From assembly GCF_022825805.1 (NCBI RefSeq), contig NZ_JAJDWC010000139.1:1-51768 (forward strand): a DNA stretch of 51,768 nucleotides, in the 5' to 3' direction. The position numbers were made by a program, and so were the translations under genes. Below are positions 43,044 through 51,768 of the stretch, piece by piece. The notes beneath the pieces were generated by a model. That model made no database searches and was not told the origin of the DNA. It saw only the letters and a list, made by a program, of their open reading frames with translations. This stretch comes from Phaeobacter sp. GTDB lineage: Bacteria > Pseudomonadota > Alphaproteobacteria > Rhodobacterales > Rhodobacteraceae. The first letter of the stretch is position 1, and the number at the start of each line of letters is the position of its first letter.

Positions 43044-45404
43044 ATGGATGGGGACATGGGTACTATGCATCTAGTTTTTCGCTTTTGGATTGCCGCGGCC
43101 TTGGCGGTGGTGCTCACTTGGAGCAGTGCGGATCGCGCGGTCGCCCAAAGCAGTGCCGATGGCGCCGCTTTGGCCACCGCAATCGAAAAGGCAGCAGAAA
43201 GCGGTGTCGGGGTCATTATTGTTGATGGATCCGGTCAATTGGTGTCCCCCGGCGATGGTGCATCGGCCGAGGGCATGGTCCCTGCGACAGACCAAATGGA
43301 GGGTGCATCAGCGCTGATGAAGGCGCAATCCGAATTCGACGAATTCGAAGATGCCCTGCAAAGCCGATTGGAGGCGATGCCCTATTCCATCTTTGAGGTG
43401 AAATACATCCTGCGCCAGACAAGTCCTGACGGGCAGATCATGACCTACGTCAAGGTGCTGGGCTGGAGCCTGTTGTTCCTGATTGTGGGCCGTTGGCTGT
43501 CGGTCGAAATCTACGGCAAGCGGATTGCCCGCAGGCTTGTCGTCTCCCGGATCAAGGAAAAGCCGGAGGGCTATCAGGACAAGATGCCGTTCCTGGTGTT
43601 CCGTTTCGTGATGGGTGTTGGCGGCACCATCTTTGCGATGATGTTTGCGCTGCTGACGTCATTCCTCATCTTCGGTCGGTCCGACAATTCATCCGTGCAG
43701 TTCACTGTCACGGCCATCTACACCGCGTTCTTCCTGTCGCGCACGGTGTCAGATTTGTGGCGTATGGTGCTGTCCCCGTATCTGACCCAATACCGCATAC
43801 CGATTTTCTCGGACCAAGACGCAAAGCGGCTCTATTTCTGGGCGTCTGCTCTGGCCACCTACGATATTTGCTCAGTCCTCTTTGCTACCTGGGTTGGTGA
43901 TTTTGGCCTGAACTACAACGTCTATGCCCTGGTCTATGGCGTGCTGGCTCTGGTCGGCACCGCTGGCAACCTGTTGATGGTTTTGGTCAACGGGCGGGCC
44001 ATTTCCAACGCCATTCGCGCCGGACGGCTCAGAGAAGACTGTTCCTGGCTGGTGCGCTTGCTGTCGGTGGTCTGGGCCCCTGCTGTGATGCTCTATATTA
44101 CATTCGGATGGCTCGAACTGGCATTTGACCTGGTGCTGGAACGCGACATGTCGCTGCCTCTCATGGCCGGAAGCTATCTGGTTCTGACGTCTATCCTGGT
44201 GGTCTACGGGCTGATCAACTACGTGATTGAACGCTACTTCAGCCGCTCCCGCGCCTTGGCTGCGATGGAGGCTGCGCCCCTCGACGGTGAAGACGGCGAG
44301 GAACTGGCAGAGGAGTTGGAGGAAGAACTGCTTGCGGTTCCGGCCCGCCACCCCATCGCCACCTTCGAAGATCTCGCACGACGTATCGCTGGGATCCTGG
44401 CGTTCTCCGTGGGTTTTTATGCTCTGGTCGTGATCTGGAACCCGGACGCTGTCTGGATGCAGGACACCCGGGTTGAACGGCTGATTGATATCGTGGTTGT
44501 GCTGTTTGTCGGGTATATCGTCTATCACCTGGCGCGGATCTGGATTGACAGCAAAATCGACGAAGAGGTCGGCGACATGCCCGTCGGCGAATTGGGCGAC
44601 GAGGGCGGTGCCGGTGGTGCCAGCCGACTTGCAACCCTGCTGCCCTTGTTTCGTGGGGCCATTCTTGCGGTTGTTGTCGTCTCCATCATCCTCATCGTGC
44701 TGCTGGAACTGGGGATCAACGTCAGCCCCCTGTTTGCCGGTGCTGGTGTGGTCGGTCTGGCCGTTGGCTTCGGCTCCCAGACACTGGTGCGAGACATCTT
44801 CTCTGGTGCGTTCTTCCTGGTGGATGATGCGTTCCGCAAAGGGGAATACATCGACATTGGAGACGTAAAAGGCACGGTGGAGCGTATTTCGGTTCGTTCC
44901 TTCCAGCTCCGCCACCATCTGGGCGCGCTGCACACCATTCCGTTTGGGGAAATCAGGGTTCTGACCAACTACTCCCGTGATTGGGTGATGATGAAGCTGC
45001 CGCTGCGGGTGACCTATGACACCGACGTGGAAAAGGTCCGCAAGCTGATCAAGAAACTGGGCCAGCAGCTTCTGGATGATCCGGTTATTGGCGATACCTT
45101 CATTCAACCGCTGAAATCCCAAGGTGTGATTGAAATGCAGGATTCTGCGATGATCATCCGCGTGAAATTCATGACGAAGCCAGGGGATCAGTGGTTGGTG
45201 CGCAAGAAAGTGTTCCAGGAAATCCGCGATCTCTTTGCCCGCGAAGGTATCAAATTCGCGCACCGTGAGGTGACGGTCCGCCTTGCAGAGGATCAGGCTG
45301 ATGGCGCGAGCAAGGATAAGAAGGATCTGGCCGTTGGCGCCGTGCAGGCCGCCATTGATGAGGATCTGATGGACGCCAATGATATCGGTGGCGACGACAG
45401 ATAG
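43044..45404 (+). CDS. Large MscS-type mechanosensitive channel with extended membrane domain
   Basis: 786 residues. A signal peptide (about 35 residues, ending AVAQS) and a periplasmic segment precede about eleven membrane helices. The MscS core is at the end: the pore helix GAGVVGLAVGFGSQTLVRDIFSG near residue 570 is followed by the beta domain FRKGEYIDIGDVKGTVERISVRS and a cytoplasmic vestibule. The acidic loop EDGEELAEELEEELL near residue 415 joins two helix groups. It is far longer than MscS (about 286 residues) and resembles the MscK/YbdG-like class. AAAGGA precedes the ATG. It should release solutes on osmotic downshift. It is divergent from the glycan operon. Confidence 0.9.
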   Translation: MDGDMGTMHLVFRFWIAAALAVVLTWSSADRAVAQSSADGAALATAIEKAAESGVGVIIVDGSGQLVSPGDGASAEGMVPATDQMEGASALMKAQSEFDEFEDALQSRLEAMPYSIFEVKYILRQTSPDGQIMTYVKVLGWSLLFLIVGRWLSVEIYGKRIARRLVVSRIKEKPEGYQDKMPFLVFRFVMGVGGTIFAMMFALLTSFLIFGRSDNSSVQFTVTAIYTAFFLSRTVSDLWRMVLSPYLTQYRIPIFSDQDAKRLYFWASALATYDICSVLFATWVGDFGLNYNVYALVYGVLALVGTAGNLLMVLVNGRAISNAIRAGRLREDCSWLVRLLSVVWAPAVMLYITFGWLELAFDLVLERDMSLPLMAGSYLVLTSILVVYGLINYVIERYFSRSRALAAMEAAPLDGEDGEELAEELEEELLAVPARHPIATFEDLARRIAGILAFSVGFYALVVIWNPDAVWMQDTRVERLIDIVVVLFVGYIVYHLARIWIDSKIDEEVGDMPVGELGDEGGAGGASRLATLLPLFRGAILAVVVVSIILIVLLELGINVSPLFAGAGVVGLAVGFGSQTLVRDIFSGAFFLVDDAFRKGEYIDIGDVKGTVERISVRSFQLRHHLGALHTIPFGEIRVLTNYSRDWVMMKLPLRVTYDTDVEKVRKLIKKLGQQLLDDPVIGDTFIQPLKSQGVIEMQDSAMIIRVKFMTKPGDQWLVRKKVFQEIRDLFAREGIKFAHREVTVRLAEDQADGASKDKKDLAVGAVQAAIDEDLMDANDIGGDDR

Positions 45405-45470
45405 CCTCTCTCGTCTATCGTTCACATAAGCGCATTCTGAACGGTCAGCCTGAATGACCAATCTGAACCA

Positions 45471-45504
45471 CAAAGGCCCGCCATATTGGTCGGGCCTTTG
45501 TTTT
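45471..45504 (+). terminator. Rho-independent terminator after the MscS-type gene
   Basis: CAAAGGCCCG (45471-45480) and CGGGCCTTTG (45491-45500) form a perfect 10-bp stem with a 10-base loop, followed by TTTT. It lies 67 bases after the stop and 51 bases before the convergent ABC permease stop. It is probably bidirectional. Confidence 0.88.
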
Positions 45505-45554
45505 GTGTCAGCGCGTGATGTAAGCCGATCTGGTTGGCTTTGCTCTTGGCTGGC

Positions 45555-46709
45555 TTATTGCTGATAGGGATCAAGACTGTCGCGCAACCCATCTCCAAGG
45601 AAATTGAACGCCAGAACAACCACAACGATGGGCAGCATCGGAATGGCGGTCCATGGATAGATTTCGATGGACGCAAGGTTCTGCGCGTCATTGAGCATCA
45701 CGCCCCAACTGACCGCAGGCGCTCTGAGCCCAAGGCCAAGGAACGACAGCGCGGTTTCCCCGAGGATCATCGCCGGGATCGACAAGGCCGCAGACGCGAT
45801 CAGATGTGACGTGAAGTTCGGCAACAGATGCTTGCGGATCACGCGACCGGAGGACGCCCCCATCATTTCTGCGGCGCGCACATATTCTTCTTCGCGCAGT
45901 GACAGGAATTTCGCCCGTACTGACCTGGCCAAGCCGGGCCAGTCCAGAATGCCCAAAATGACCGAGATGATGAAGAACACCGCCACAGGTGACCAGTTTG
46001 ACGGCACAGCCGCGGACAGCGCCAGCCAAAGTGGCAGCTCGGGCAAAGAGCGCAGAACCTCGATCATCCGATTGATGGTCCAATCCAGTTTGCCGCCGAA
46101 ATAGCCCGCCAAGGATCCGAAGAAAATGCCGAGGACAAAAGACACGGTGATGCCGATCAGGCCAACAGTCAGCGACAACTGAGCCCCATACAGGATGCGG
46201 CTGAACACATCGCGCCCCAGTCGGTCAGACCCCCACAGGAACAATGTTGCACCCTCTGGTGCGCAGAACAAATGCGTCGATGACGGGATCAGTCCAGCGA
46301 TCCTGTATTCGGTCCCTTCGCAGAAAAATTGCAGTGCTTGCGGGTTGTTCAGATCCGGTTTGAACACCCATTGAAAGGTTTCCAGATCCGCTTCCGAGGT
46401 CATCGGGTAGATGAACGGCGCCCGCAGACTGCCTTCGTGGAAGATATGCACCGACTGGGGCGGCGAATAGATGTGTTCGCTGTCGCGATCATTCGGCCCA
46501 TAGGGGGCCAAAAAGCCGACAAAGGGCAGCAGCAGGTAGCAGACCAGCAGAAAAATGCCAGACGTCAGGCCCAGCTTGTGGGTTTTGAACTTGCGCCAGA
46601 CCAGAACCCAATTGGGCGCATCCAAATCCTTACGCTCCAGTTCCTTGACCGACGCGGCCATATCAAACGGCGCGCTGTCGACGTAGCGGTCATCGGGTCT
46701 GTCGCTCAT
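45555..46709 (-). CDS. Peptide-type ABC transporter permease (OppC/DppC family)
   Basis: 384 residues. An N-terminal cytoplasmic segment, a first helix (LTSGIFLLVCYLLLPFVGFLAPYG) and a long periplasmic insertion of about 110 residues come before the core of helices. LGRDVFSRILYGAQLSLTVGL near residue 165 is the OppC hallmark, and the EAA-like coupling loop is YVRAAEMMGASSGRVIRKHLLPN. The insertion makes it longer than usual OppC (about 300) and similar to YejE-type permeases. It overlaps the OppB-like gene by 4 bases. Confidence 0.9.
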   Translation of the reverse strand: MSDRPDDRYVDSAPFDMAASVKELERKDLDAPNWVLVWRKFKTHKLGLTSGIFLLVCYLLLPFVGFLAPYGPNDRDSEHIYSPPQSVHIFHEGSLRAPFIYPMTSEADLETFQWVFKPDLNNPQALQFFCEGTEYRIAGLIPSSTHLFCAPEGATLFLWGSDRLGRDVFSRILYGAQLSLTVGLIGITVSFVLGIFFGSLAGYFGGKLDWTINRMIEVLRSLPELPLWLALSAAVPSNWSPVAVFFIISVILGILDWPGLARSVRAKFLSLREEEYVRAAEMMGASSGRVIRKHLLPNFTSHLIASAALSIPAMILGETALSFLGLGLRAPAVSWGVMLNDAQNLASIEIYPWTAIPMLPIVVVVLAFNFLGDGLRDSLDPYQQ

Positions 46710-47734
46710 CGTTGCCGCTCCTCATAGCGGATCCGCGGGTCAAGCATGACCAGCAGGACATCCGAAATCATTGTTCCGATCAGCGTCAGCAGGGCCACAA
46801 ACATCAAGACAAAGCCGCTGAGGAACATGTCCTGGGTCTTCAACGCGGTCAGCAAGGTGGGCCCGATGGTCTGCAGGCCCAGCACCACGGAAACCAGAAC
46901 CGATCCGGAAATCATCGCGGGCAGGAGGTTGCCGATATCGGCAACAAATGGGTTGAACGCAACGCGCAGCGGGTATTTCGTCAACATCCGAGAGGGCGAC
47001 AGACCTTTGGCAACCGCCGTTTCCACATAGGGTTTGCCCAGTTCGTCCAGCATATTGGCGCGCAATCTCTGCATCATGGCAGAGGCACCAGATGTGCCAA
47101 TCACGAAGGTGGGGACAATCAGGTGGATCAGGATCGATTTGACCTTTTCCCAGCTCATGGGTTCCCCTTCCATGGCCGGATCCATCAACCCGCCAATCGG
47201 CAGATCAAAGTATTTGTGGCCATAGTAGAACAGGATCAGTGCAAGCAGAAAGTTCGGTGTGGCAAGACCAAGGTAGCCCACGAAGGCCGAGGTATAATCC
47301 ACCCAGGTTCGCGCCCGAGCCGCCGCCAAGACGCCCAGCGGCAAAGCCACGAGATAGACAAACAGAACGGCTGCCACATTGACCAAAACGGTGAGCCAAA
47401 GGCTTTCACCCACGATTTCGGCCACCGGGCGGTCAAATTCGAACGACCAGCCAAAGTTGCCCTGGATCATGCCGGAAAACCCGTGGGGGCCAGGCATGAA
47501 GCCCATCCAGATCATGTATTGCTGCCAAAGCGGTTTGTCCAAAGCGTATTCTTTGCGCAGGAACTCTGCCTTTTCGACGCCAGATGACTGGCCCGAAGCC
47601 CGCAGTTCGGCGATCTGGTTGGACAGATAATCCCCTGGCGGCAGGTTGATGATGACAAAGATCAGCACGGACACCACAAGCAGCGTCAGCAGCATGGTCC
47701 CCAGCCGGTAAATGGCGTAACGCAGGATCTCCAT
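46706..47734 (-). CDS. Peptide-type ABC transporter permease (OppB/DppB family)
   Basis: 342 residues with six helices. The opening YAIYRLGTMLLTLLVVSVLIFVIINLPPGDYL is typical of OppB. The coupling loop GKPYVETAVAKGLSPSRMLTKYPLRVAFNPF lies near residue 232. It follows the binding-protein gene by 14 bases and overlaps the OppC-like gene by 4. Together with the double ATPase it forms an importer of peptides, sugars such as alpha-galactosides, or similar solutes; the substrate is not determined. Confidence 0.92.
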   Translation of the reverse strand: MEILRYAIYRLGTMLLTLLVVSVLIFVIINLPPGDYLSNQIAELRASGQSSGVEKAEFLRKEYALDKPLWQQYMIWMGFMPGPHGFSGMIQGNFGWSFEFDRPVAEIVGESLWLTVLVNVAAVLFVYLVALPLGVLAAARARTWVDYTSAFVGYLGLATPNFLLALILFYYGHKYFDLPIGGLMDPAMEGEPMSWEKVKSILIHLIVPTFVIGTSGASAMMQRLRANMLDELGKPYVETAVAKGLSPSRMLTKYPLRVAFNPFVADIGNLLPAMISGSVLVSVVLGLQTIGPTLLTALKTQDMFLSGFVLMFVALLTLIGTMISDVLLVMLDPRIRYEERQR

Positions 47735-47748
47735 CCGGATTTGTCCTC

Positions 47749-49689
47749 TCAGCCCTGACCGTCGACAAAATAGAATTCATCGGGGCGGTAAATTCCGAAA
47801 TGCGCGCCGGGATCCCAGGCCCAGATGCCCTTTTGCGGAACATTGCGCAGGCGGTTGCTGACCACAACGGGCTGCGGCGCGCCAGCGACCACACCAATGG
47901 CATAGACCTCCTCGGCGTGGATTTGCAGCATTTCGTTCCAGGCGGCGGTGCGCTCTGCCTCTGAAGTTGCGGTTTCCCAATTGCGCCACAGCTCCATCAG
48001 GCGTTTGGCAGGGGCCAGATCAGGGGCTTCGCCGACCTCCCCACCGGTTTGGTGGTGCTGACCCCATTTGGGCCAGGACAGGAAAACCTGATCGGTGGGG
48101 GCGAGATAGGCCGGTGAAGTATAGACCTGCGGCAACCCATTGTCCCAGCCGAACCAAACGGAGGCTGCGGTGGTGCCGGAGAACACGCGGTTGCGCAAGA
48201 TATCTCTGTCCAGCGGCCGCATCACCAGCTTGACCCCGACATCCTGCCAATCATCCGAAATGATCTGCAGCGCGTTCTCAACCTCTTGCCGCTCTCCGGC
48301 GGTTTCGACAACCAGCTCCATCGGGCGACCATCGGGGAGCAGGCGAATACCGTAGCCATTTTTCTCGGTCAGCCCTGCTTCATCCAAAAGGCGGTTGGCC
48401 AGTTCAGGGTCGTATTGTGCGTGTTTCTTGCGCAGCTCAGGATCAAAGAACGGGCTTGCCTCCAGAACCGTCATGGCGCCGGGTTTGGCCAGTTTGAAAT
48501 ACAGCGCTTTGTTGATACCTGCCCGATTGATCGCCACCGACAAAGCCTGTCGCACTTTTTTGTCGCGCAACACCTGCCGCCAAGTGGGGTCCGTCACGTT
48601 CAGGTTGGGGTAAATCGCAATCTGGGATGCAGTTCCGTTGCCCCACAGATAGGTTTTGTAGTCGGCCCCATCGCTTTCACCTTTGCGCAGGATCGGAATG
48701 TCGCGGAACCCAAGGCCTCTGGCTTGCAGATCCGCTTCGCCGGCGTTGGTCTTGGCGGCGACCAGCCCGCCTGCGACGATCTCCATCTCGACGGTGTCGA
48801 TATAGGGCAGCTGCACGCCGTTGCTGTCGATCCGGTGGTAGAAGGGGTTTCGCACGAACTGGTGGCGAATTTTCTTTCCGGAGGTGGCGTTGATCCAGGG
48901 CTGCAAGGTCGGCAATTCGTGATTGTCGAACTTATACATATTGTCGAGTTTGTTGTGCAGCGCTGCCCAGCTTTTGACCCGCGCGTAATCGACTTCTTCG
49001 GCCAGTTTTTCAGCATCCGCATAGTCGGCGTGGAACTGTTTCAGATAGGCCGACGGGCGGTAGATAAACGGTGGCGCGGCCTGCGCCAGCGAATGCATGA
49101 AGCTCGGGTTTGGGGTTGACCATTCATAAACGACCGTTGTCGCATCCGGAAAGCTGACGGTCGGCAGCTCACCGTTGACCCGCAGGTAATCGGGGGCGCC
49201 CGTAGGGTTCAGGAGGGGGTTGTTGGCCACATCCTCCCACCAGTATTTGAAATCAGCCGAGGTGAACGGATCGCCATTTGACCAGCGGTGGCCGGGACGC
49301 AGTTTCAGAGTGAAGCGGCGGTTGTCTTCGATCTCGTAGCCAAGCAGGATGTCCGGCTGCAGCTGATATTGCTCGTCATAGCCTGCGAGGCGGGCATAGC
49401 CGTAAACAACCATCTGACGAATGTCTTTCGACCGTGTCACCATGGTGTTCAGAGTGCCGCCCTGTTCGCCGAGTGTGCGGCCTTTGGCCTGCAGATCAAC
49501 CACCAGGGGCGTGTCCGGGATCCGGTCTGCGGCGGCGGGTAAATCGCCAGAGCTGACCTCAGCACTCCAAAAAGCGCTCTCCTGAACGGTCGGGCCTGCC
49601 AATGCGACCACAGCTGCCGCAGATGCAAACAGCGGGGCCAGTGTGGCTGTTTTCACCAATGCAGAGAGTGAAATGCGCAGGTTAAACAT
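47749..49689 (-). CDS. ABC transporter substrate-binding protein, family 5 (SBP_bac_5)
   Basis: About 646 residues. After a signal peptide (hydrophobic stretch LAPLFASAAAVVALAG) the family 5 fold is seen in YARLAGYDEQYQLQPDILLGYEIEDNRRFTLKLRPGHRWSNGDPFTSADFKYWW and in KVRQALSVAINRAGINKALY near residue 380. It is longer than DppA or OppA (about 540), in the size class of YejA and AgpA-like receptors. The ATG at 49689 overlaps the ATPase stop by 8 bases, which favours it over the much longer open frame. It delivers a solute to the two permeases encoded downstream. Confidence 0.88.
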   Translation of the reverse strand: MFNLRISLSALVKTATLAPLFASAAAVVALAGPTVQESAFWSAEVSSGDLPAAADRIPDTPLVVDLQAKGRTLGEQGGTLNTMVTRSKDIRQMVVYGYARLAGYDEQYQLQPDILLGYEIEDNRRFTLKLRPGHRWSNGDPFTSADFKYWWEDVANNPLLNPTGAPDYLRVNGELPTVSFPDATTVVYEWSTPNPSFMHSLAQAAPPFIYRPSAYLKQFHADYADAEKLAEEVDYARVKSWAALHNKLDNMYKFDNHELPTLQPWINATSGKKIRHQFVRNPFYHRIDSNGVQLPYIDTVEMEIVAGGLVAAKTNAGEADLQARGLGFRDIPILRKGESDGADYKTYLWGNGTASQIAIYPNLNVTDPTWRQVLRDKKVRQALSVAINRAGINKALYFKLAKPGAMTVLEASPFFDPELRKKHAQYDPELANRLLDEAGLTEKNGYGIRLLPDGRPMELVVETAGERQEVENALQIISDDWQDVGVKLVMRPLDRDILRNRVFSGTTAASVWFGWDNGLPQVYTSPAYLAPTDQVFLSWPKWGQHHQTGGEVGEAPDLAPAKRLMELWRNWETATSEAERTAAWNEMLQIHAEEVYAIGVVAGAPQPVVVSNRLRNVPQKGIWAWDPGAHFGIYRPDEFYFVDGQG

Positions 49690-51460
49690 GGCAGCGTACC
49701 TTATGTCCAGGCTCCACTTGCACCAGCGGCGGCGCCGTGACGTCGGAGAATTTGAAGCGATCCGGCCAACTGTCGGGAGATCCTGCTCCCTGAGCGACCA
49801 GTTTGAGATTGATGGGGCGTGCAATATCGGGCTCGGGTTGGGCCGCGATCAGAGCTTTGGTGTAGGGGTGTTGTGGGTTGTAAAACAATGTATCTGGCGG
49901 CGCTTGTTCCACCACCATCCCACGGCGCATCACAGCGACCTCATCCGCGATCCGCGCCACAACGGCCAGATCATGGCTGATAAACAGATAGGACAGGTTC
50001 CGCTGCTCCTGGATCTCTTCGAGGAGTTGCAGGATCTGTTCCTGCACCGATACGTCCAGCGCTGAGGTCGGCTCATCACAAACAATCAACGACGGATCCA
50101 GCATCAGTGCGCGGGCAATCGACAGGCGCTGACGCTGCCCACCGGAAAATGCATGCGGATAGCGCAGCAGCATGTCGGGTGACAGGCCAACAAGGCGCAG
50201 CATGTCTGCTGCGCGCGCTTTGCGGCTGGTGCGGTCGCCGATGCGATGGATTTCCATGGGCTCGACCATTGCATCTTGCACCCGCATTCGGGGTGACAAA
50301 GAGGAATAGGGATCCTGAAACACCATTTGGGCAGACCGCTGAAACGCCGTGCGCGTGACCCGGTCCATTTCGTGGACTTTGATCTGTCGGCGTTCTGCCT
50401 TGGCCCGAAACAGCACCTCGCCACCGGGATCGGGCAATTCAGCGCCAAGTGCGATGCGTGCAGCTGTTGTCTTGCCAGAGCCACTCTCGCCAACAATCGC
50501 CAGCGTCTTGCCGCGCGTGACAGACAGGTTCAGTCCGATGCAGGCCTGAATTTGAGTGGGGGCCGACCATCGCTTGCCTGCGCGCAACGTATAGGTCTTG
50601 GACACCTCTTTCATATCAAGGATGAGATCGTCACGGGGCAGGGTGGGCGCCAGCTTCGGTTTTGCCGGAATTTGCGGCGCCGCGTCGAACAAGGCTTTGG
50701 TGTAAGGATGCGCTGGCTGGCCCAGAATGGCTTTGGCGCTGCCAGCTTCCATCACCCGACCTTTGTGCATCACGACGACCTGTTCGGCCATATTGGCAAC
50801 GACGCCAAGATCATGGGTGACCAGGATCATCGCCATGCCGGTTTCGCGCTGCAGATCCTTCATCAGACCCAGAACCTGCGCCTGAGTGGTCACATCCAGC
50901 GCAGTTGTCGGTTCATCCGCAATCAACAAATCCGGTTTGGCCACCATGGCCATGGCAATCATCGCGCGTTGCCGCATGCCGCCGGACAGCTCGAACGGAT
51001 AGGACTTATAGGTGCGCTCAGGGTCGGGAAAACCAACCCTTTCAAAACACTCCAGCACCGTTTTCTTGGCGCTCGCCTCGCTTTGGCCCTGGTGCAGCCA
51101 CAGCACCTCTGCCACCTGGTTGCCGATACGGTGCAACGGGGACAGGGACCGCATCGGCTCCTGAAAGATCATCGCGATCTCATTGCCGCGGATCTTGCGC
51201 ATTTGGCTTTCGTTGAGGCCCCGCAGATCCCGCTCCTCGGTCTGCTGCGCGCCCCGCCATATCAACGCGCCGCTGCGAATGTCCGCCGCTTTGGGCAGAA
51301 TTTTTAGCACAGATCGGCAGGTGATGGTCTTGCCGGAGCCGCTCTCGCCGACAAGCGCAAGCGTTTCTCCTGGGGACACAGAAAAGTTGACGTCCCGCAC
51401 AACCGGTTCACCCCGGCCAAACCCGATACTAAGGTTTTCAACAGTCAGCAGAGGGGACAT
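49682..51460 (-). CDS. Peptide-type ABC transporter ATP-binding protein with two cassettes (YejF/GsiA-like)
   Basis: 592 residues, a fusion of the OppD-like and OppF-like ATPases. Cassette one has Walker A GESGSGKT near residue 39, signature [15 protein letters not shown], and Walker [13 protein letters not shown]. Cassette two has [13 protein letters not shown] near residue 325, signature [15 protein letters not shown], and [12 protein letters not shown]. Both carry complete catalytic motifs. It heads the four-gene importer operon, ahead of the binding protein. Confidence 0.95.
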   Translation of the reverse strand: MSPLLTVENLSIGFGRGEPVVRDVNFSVSPGETLALVGESGSGKTITCRSVLKILPKAADIRSGALIWRGAQQTEERDLRGLNESQMRKIRGNEIAMIFQEPMRSLSPLHRIGNQVAEVLWLHQGQSEASAKKTVLECFERVGFPDPERTYKSYPFELSGGMRQRAMIAMAMVAKPDLLIADEPTTALDVTTQAQVLGLMKDLQRETGMAMILVTHDLGVVANMAEQVVVMHKGRVMEAGSAKAILGQPAHPYTKALFDAAPQIPAKPKLAPTLPRDDLILDMKEVSKTYTLRAGKRWSAPTQIQACIGLNLSVTRGKTLAIVGESGSGKTTAARIALGAELPDPGGEVLFRAKAERRQIKVHEMDRVTRTAFQRSAQMVFQDPYSSLSPRMRVQDAMVEPMEIHRIGDRTSRKARAADMLRLVGLSPDMLLRYPHAFSGGQRQRLSIARALMLDPSLIVCDEPTSALDVSVQEQILQLLEEIQEQRNLSYLFISHDLAVVARIADEVAVMRRGMVVEQAPPDTLFYNPQHPYTKALIAAQPEPDIARPINLKLVAQGAGSPDSWPDRFKFSDVTAPPLVQVEPGHKVRCHV

Positions 51461-51711
51461 TTACCTTCCACCACCGAGCCGTTTGGGCGCATTCATTGTC
51501 GTTTCACTTCCCTGTTTTCGGCTACCTTCGCGCGCCAGACCGTCAATAGTCAAATGCGATTTCTACCGTTCACAGGCCGCTGTCGAAAAATTGAGCACCT
51601 GCGACAAAGCAACCCTGTCTCCGATTTGCTAGGCAGCACACCTATAAATTCCTTATCATTCGTATTGGCTTGTGCTTCATTTCCAGCAAAACAACATGCT
51701 GGGGTGTGAAA
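51461..51711. other. Non-coding gap upstream of a partial insertion sequence
   Basis: This 251-base gap contains no gene that I recognise. It drops in GC from about 51580 onward, which fits the start of an inserted element. CTGTCGAAAAATTGAG near 51582 could be close to the left end of the element, but no inverted repeat partner or target duplication is visible, because the element runs out of the window. Confidence 0.35.
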
Positions 51712-51768
51712 ATGGCGCGTTCGGACATGAGCGATCTGGAGTGGGAGTTCATCAAGGCAGTCTTGCCC
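51712..51768 (+). mobile_element. IS5-family transposase, 5' end only
   Basis: The last 57 bases encode MARSDMSDLEWEFIKAVLP, which matches the N-terminus of IS5-family transposases (MARxDLSDxEW-x-x-I-x-x-xLP). The frame is open to the window edge, so the remainder of the element lies outside. No ribosome site is clear. It marks the right border of the accessory stretch seen here. Confidence 0.8.

Noticed and set aside
43872..45473. 533-codon minus-strand frame opposite the MscS gene
   Set aside because: Its composition (many His, Gln and Asn) is that of antisense sequence, while the plus strand has clear membrane helices and the MscS pore.
1..51768. CRISPR array, tRNA or rRNA genes
   Set aside because: No regularly spaced repeats, tRNA-like cloverleaf ends or rRNA segments were recognised by eye. 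A dedicated tRNA and CRISPR scan could not be run.

Overview
The window looks like an accessory-rich chromosomal segment of a marine alphaproteobacterium of the order Rhodobacterales (Roseobacter group). This rests on uniformly high GC, on the style of the Paa, NifU/TsaB/RimI, BMP-ABC and DUF1045 proteins, and on an intergenic element at 17656-17706 of a type I associate with Rhodobacterales genomes. No rRNA, tRNA, CRISPR array or replication origin was recognised.

Layout. 1-590 holds a 5'-truncated short-chain dehydrogenase remnant. 600-2394 (minus) is a TauE/SafE sulfite-exporter-type permease coupled to a TIGR02186-type membrane protein. 2606-7389 (minus) is a BMP-type nucleoside ABC importer, with an intercistronic hairpin after the binding-protein gene. 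7537-9140 (minus) is the housekeeping trio NifU-like, tsaB and rimI, followed by a universal stress protein and a class IV aminotransferase. 10826-15788 (minus) is a phenylacetate block in the order paaJ-A-B-C-D-E.

15988-24198 contains a sulfatase, a GntR regulator, a glutamine amidotransferase-like hydrolase divergent from a P450 plus glutamine-synthetase-like ligase pair, an FkbM methyltransferase and a class III aminotransferase. Ligase, oxygenase and amidotransferase together resemble the logic of gamma-glutamylated amine pathways such as aniline, isopropylamine and putrescine degradation, with a P450 as the oxygenase. 24231-33430 adds an IclR regulator divergent from a TctCBA importer, a PuuC-like aldehyde dehydrogenase, a Tm-1-like (UPF0261) protein and a FadB/FadJ-like bifunctional beta-oxidation enzyme. 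Together these look like an uptake and CoA-degradation route for a carboxylated substrate.

33546-35948 has rpe, a PhnC-like protein whose ATPase motifs are all eroded, and a DUF1045 phosphonate-operon protein; it looks like a decayed phosphonate locus. 36052-42604 (minus) is a tightly overlapping seven-gene glycan operon: four glycosyltransferases, a histidine phosphatase, a polysaccharide deacetylase and a methyltransferase. It is divergent from a large MscS channel, and the shared upstream region carries a LacI-type palindrome. 45555-51460 (minus) is a peptide-type ABC importer. The window ends in the first 19 codons of an IS5-type transposase.

The parts most worth following up are the P450 gamma-glutamyl-amine module, the glycan operon with its LacI-type operator, the pseudo-ATPase PhnC relative, and a large stem-loop at 31243-31305.
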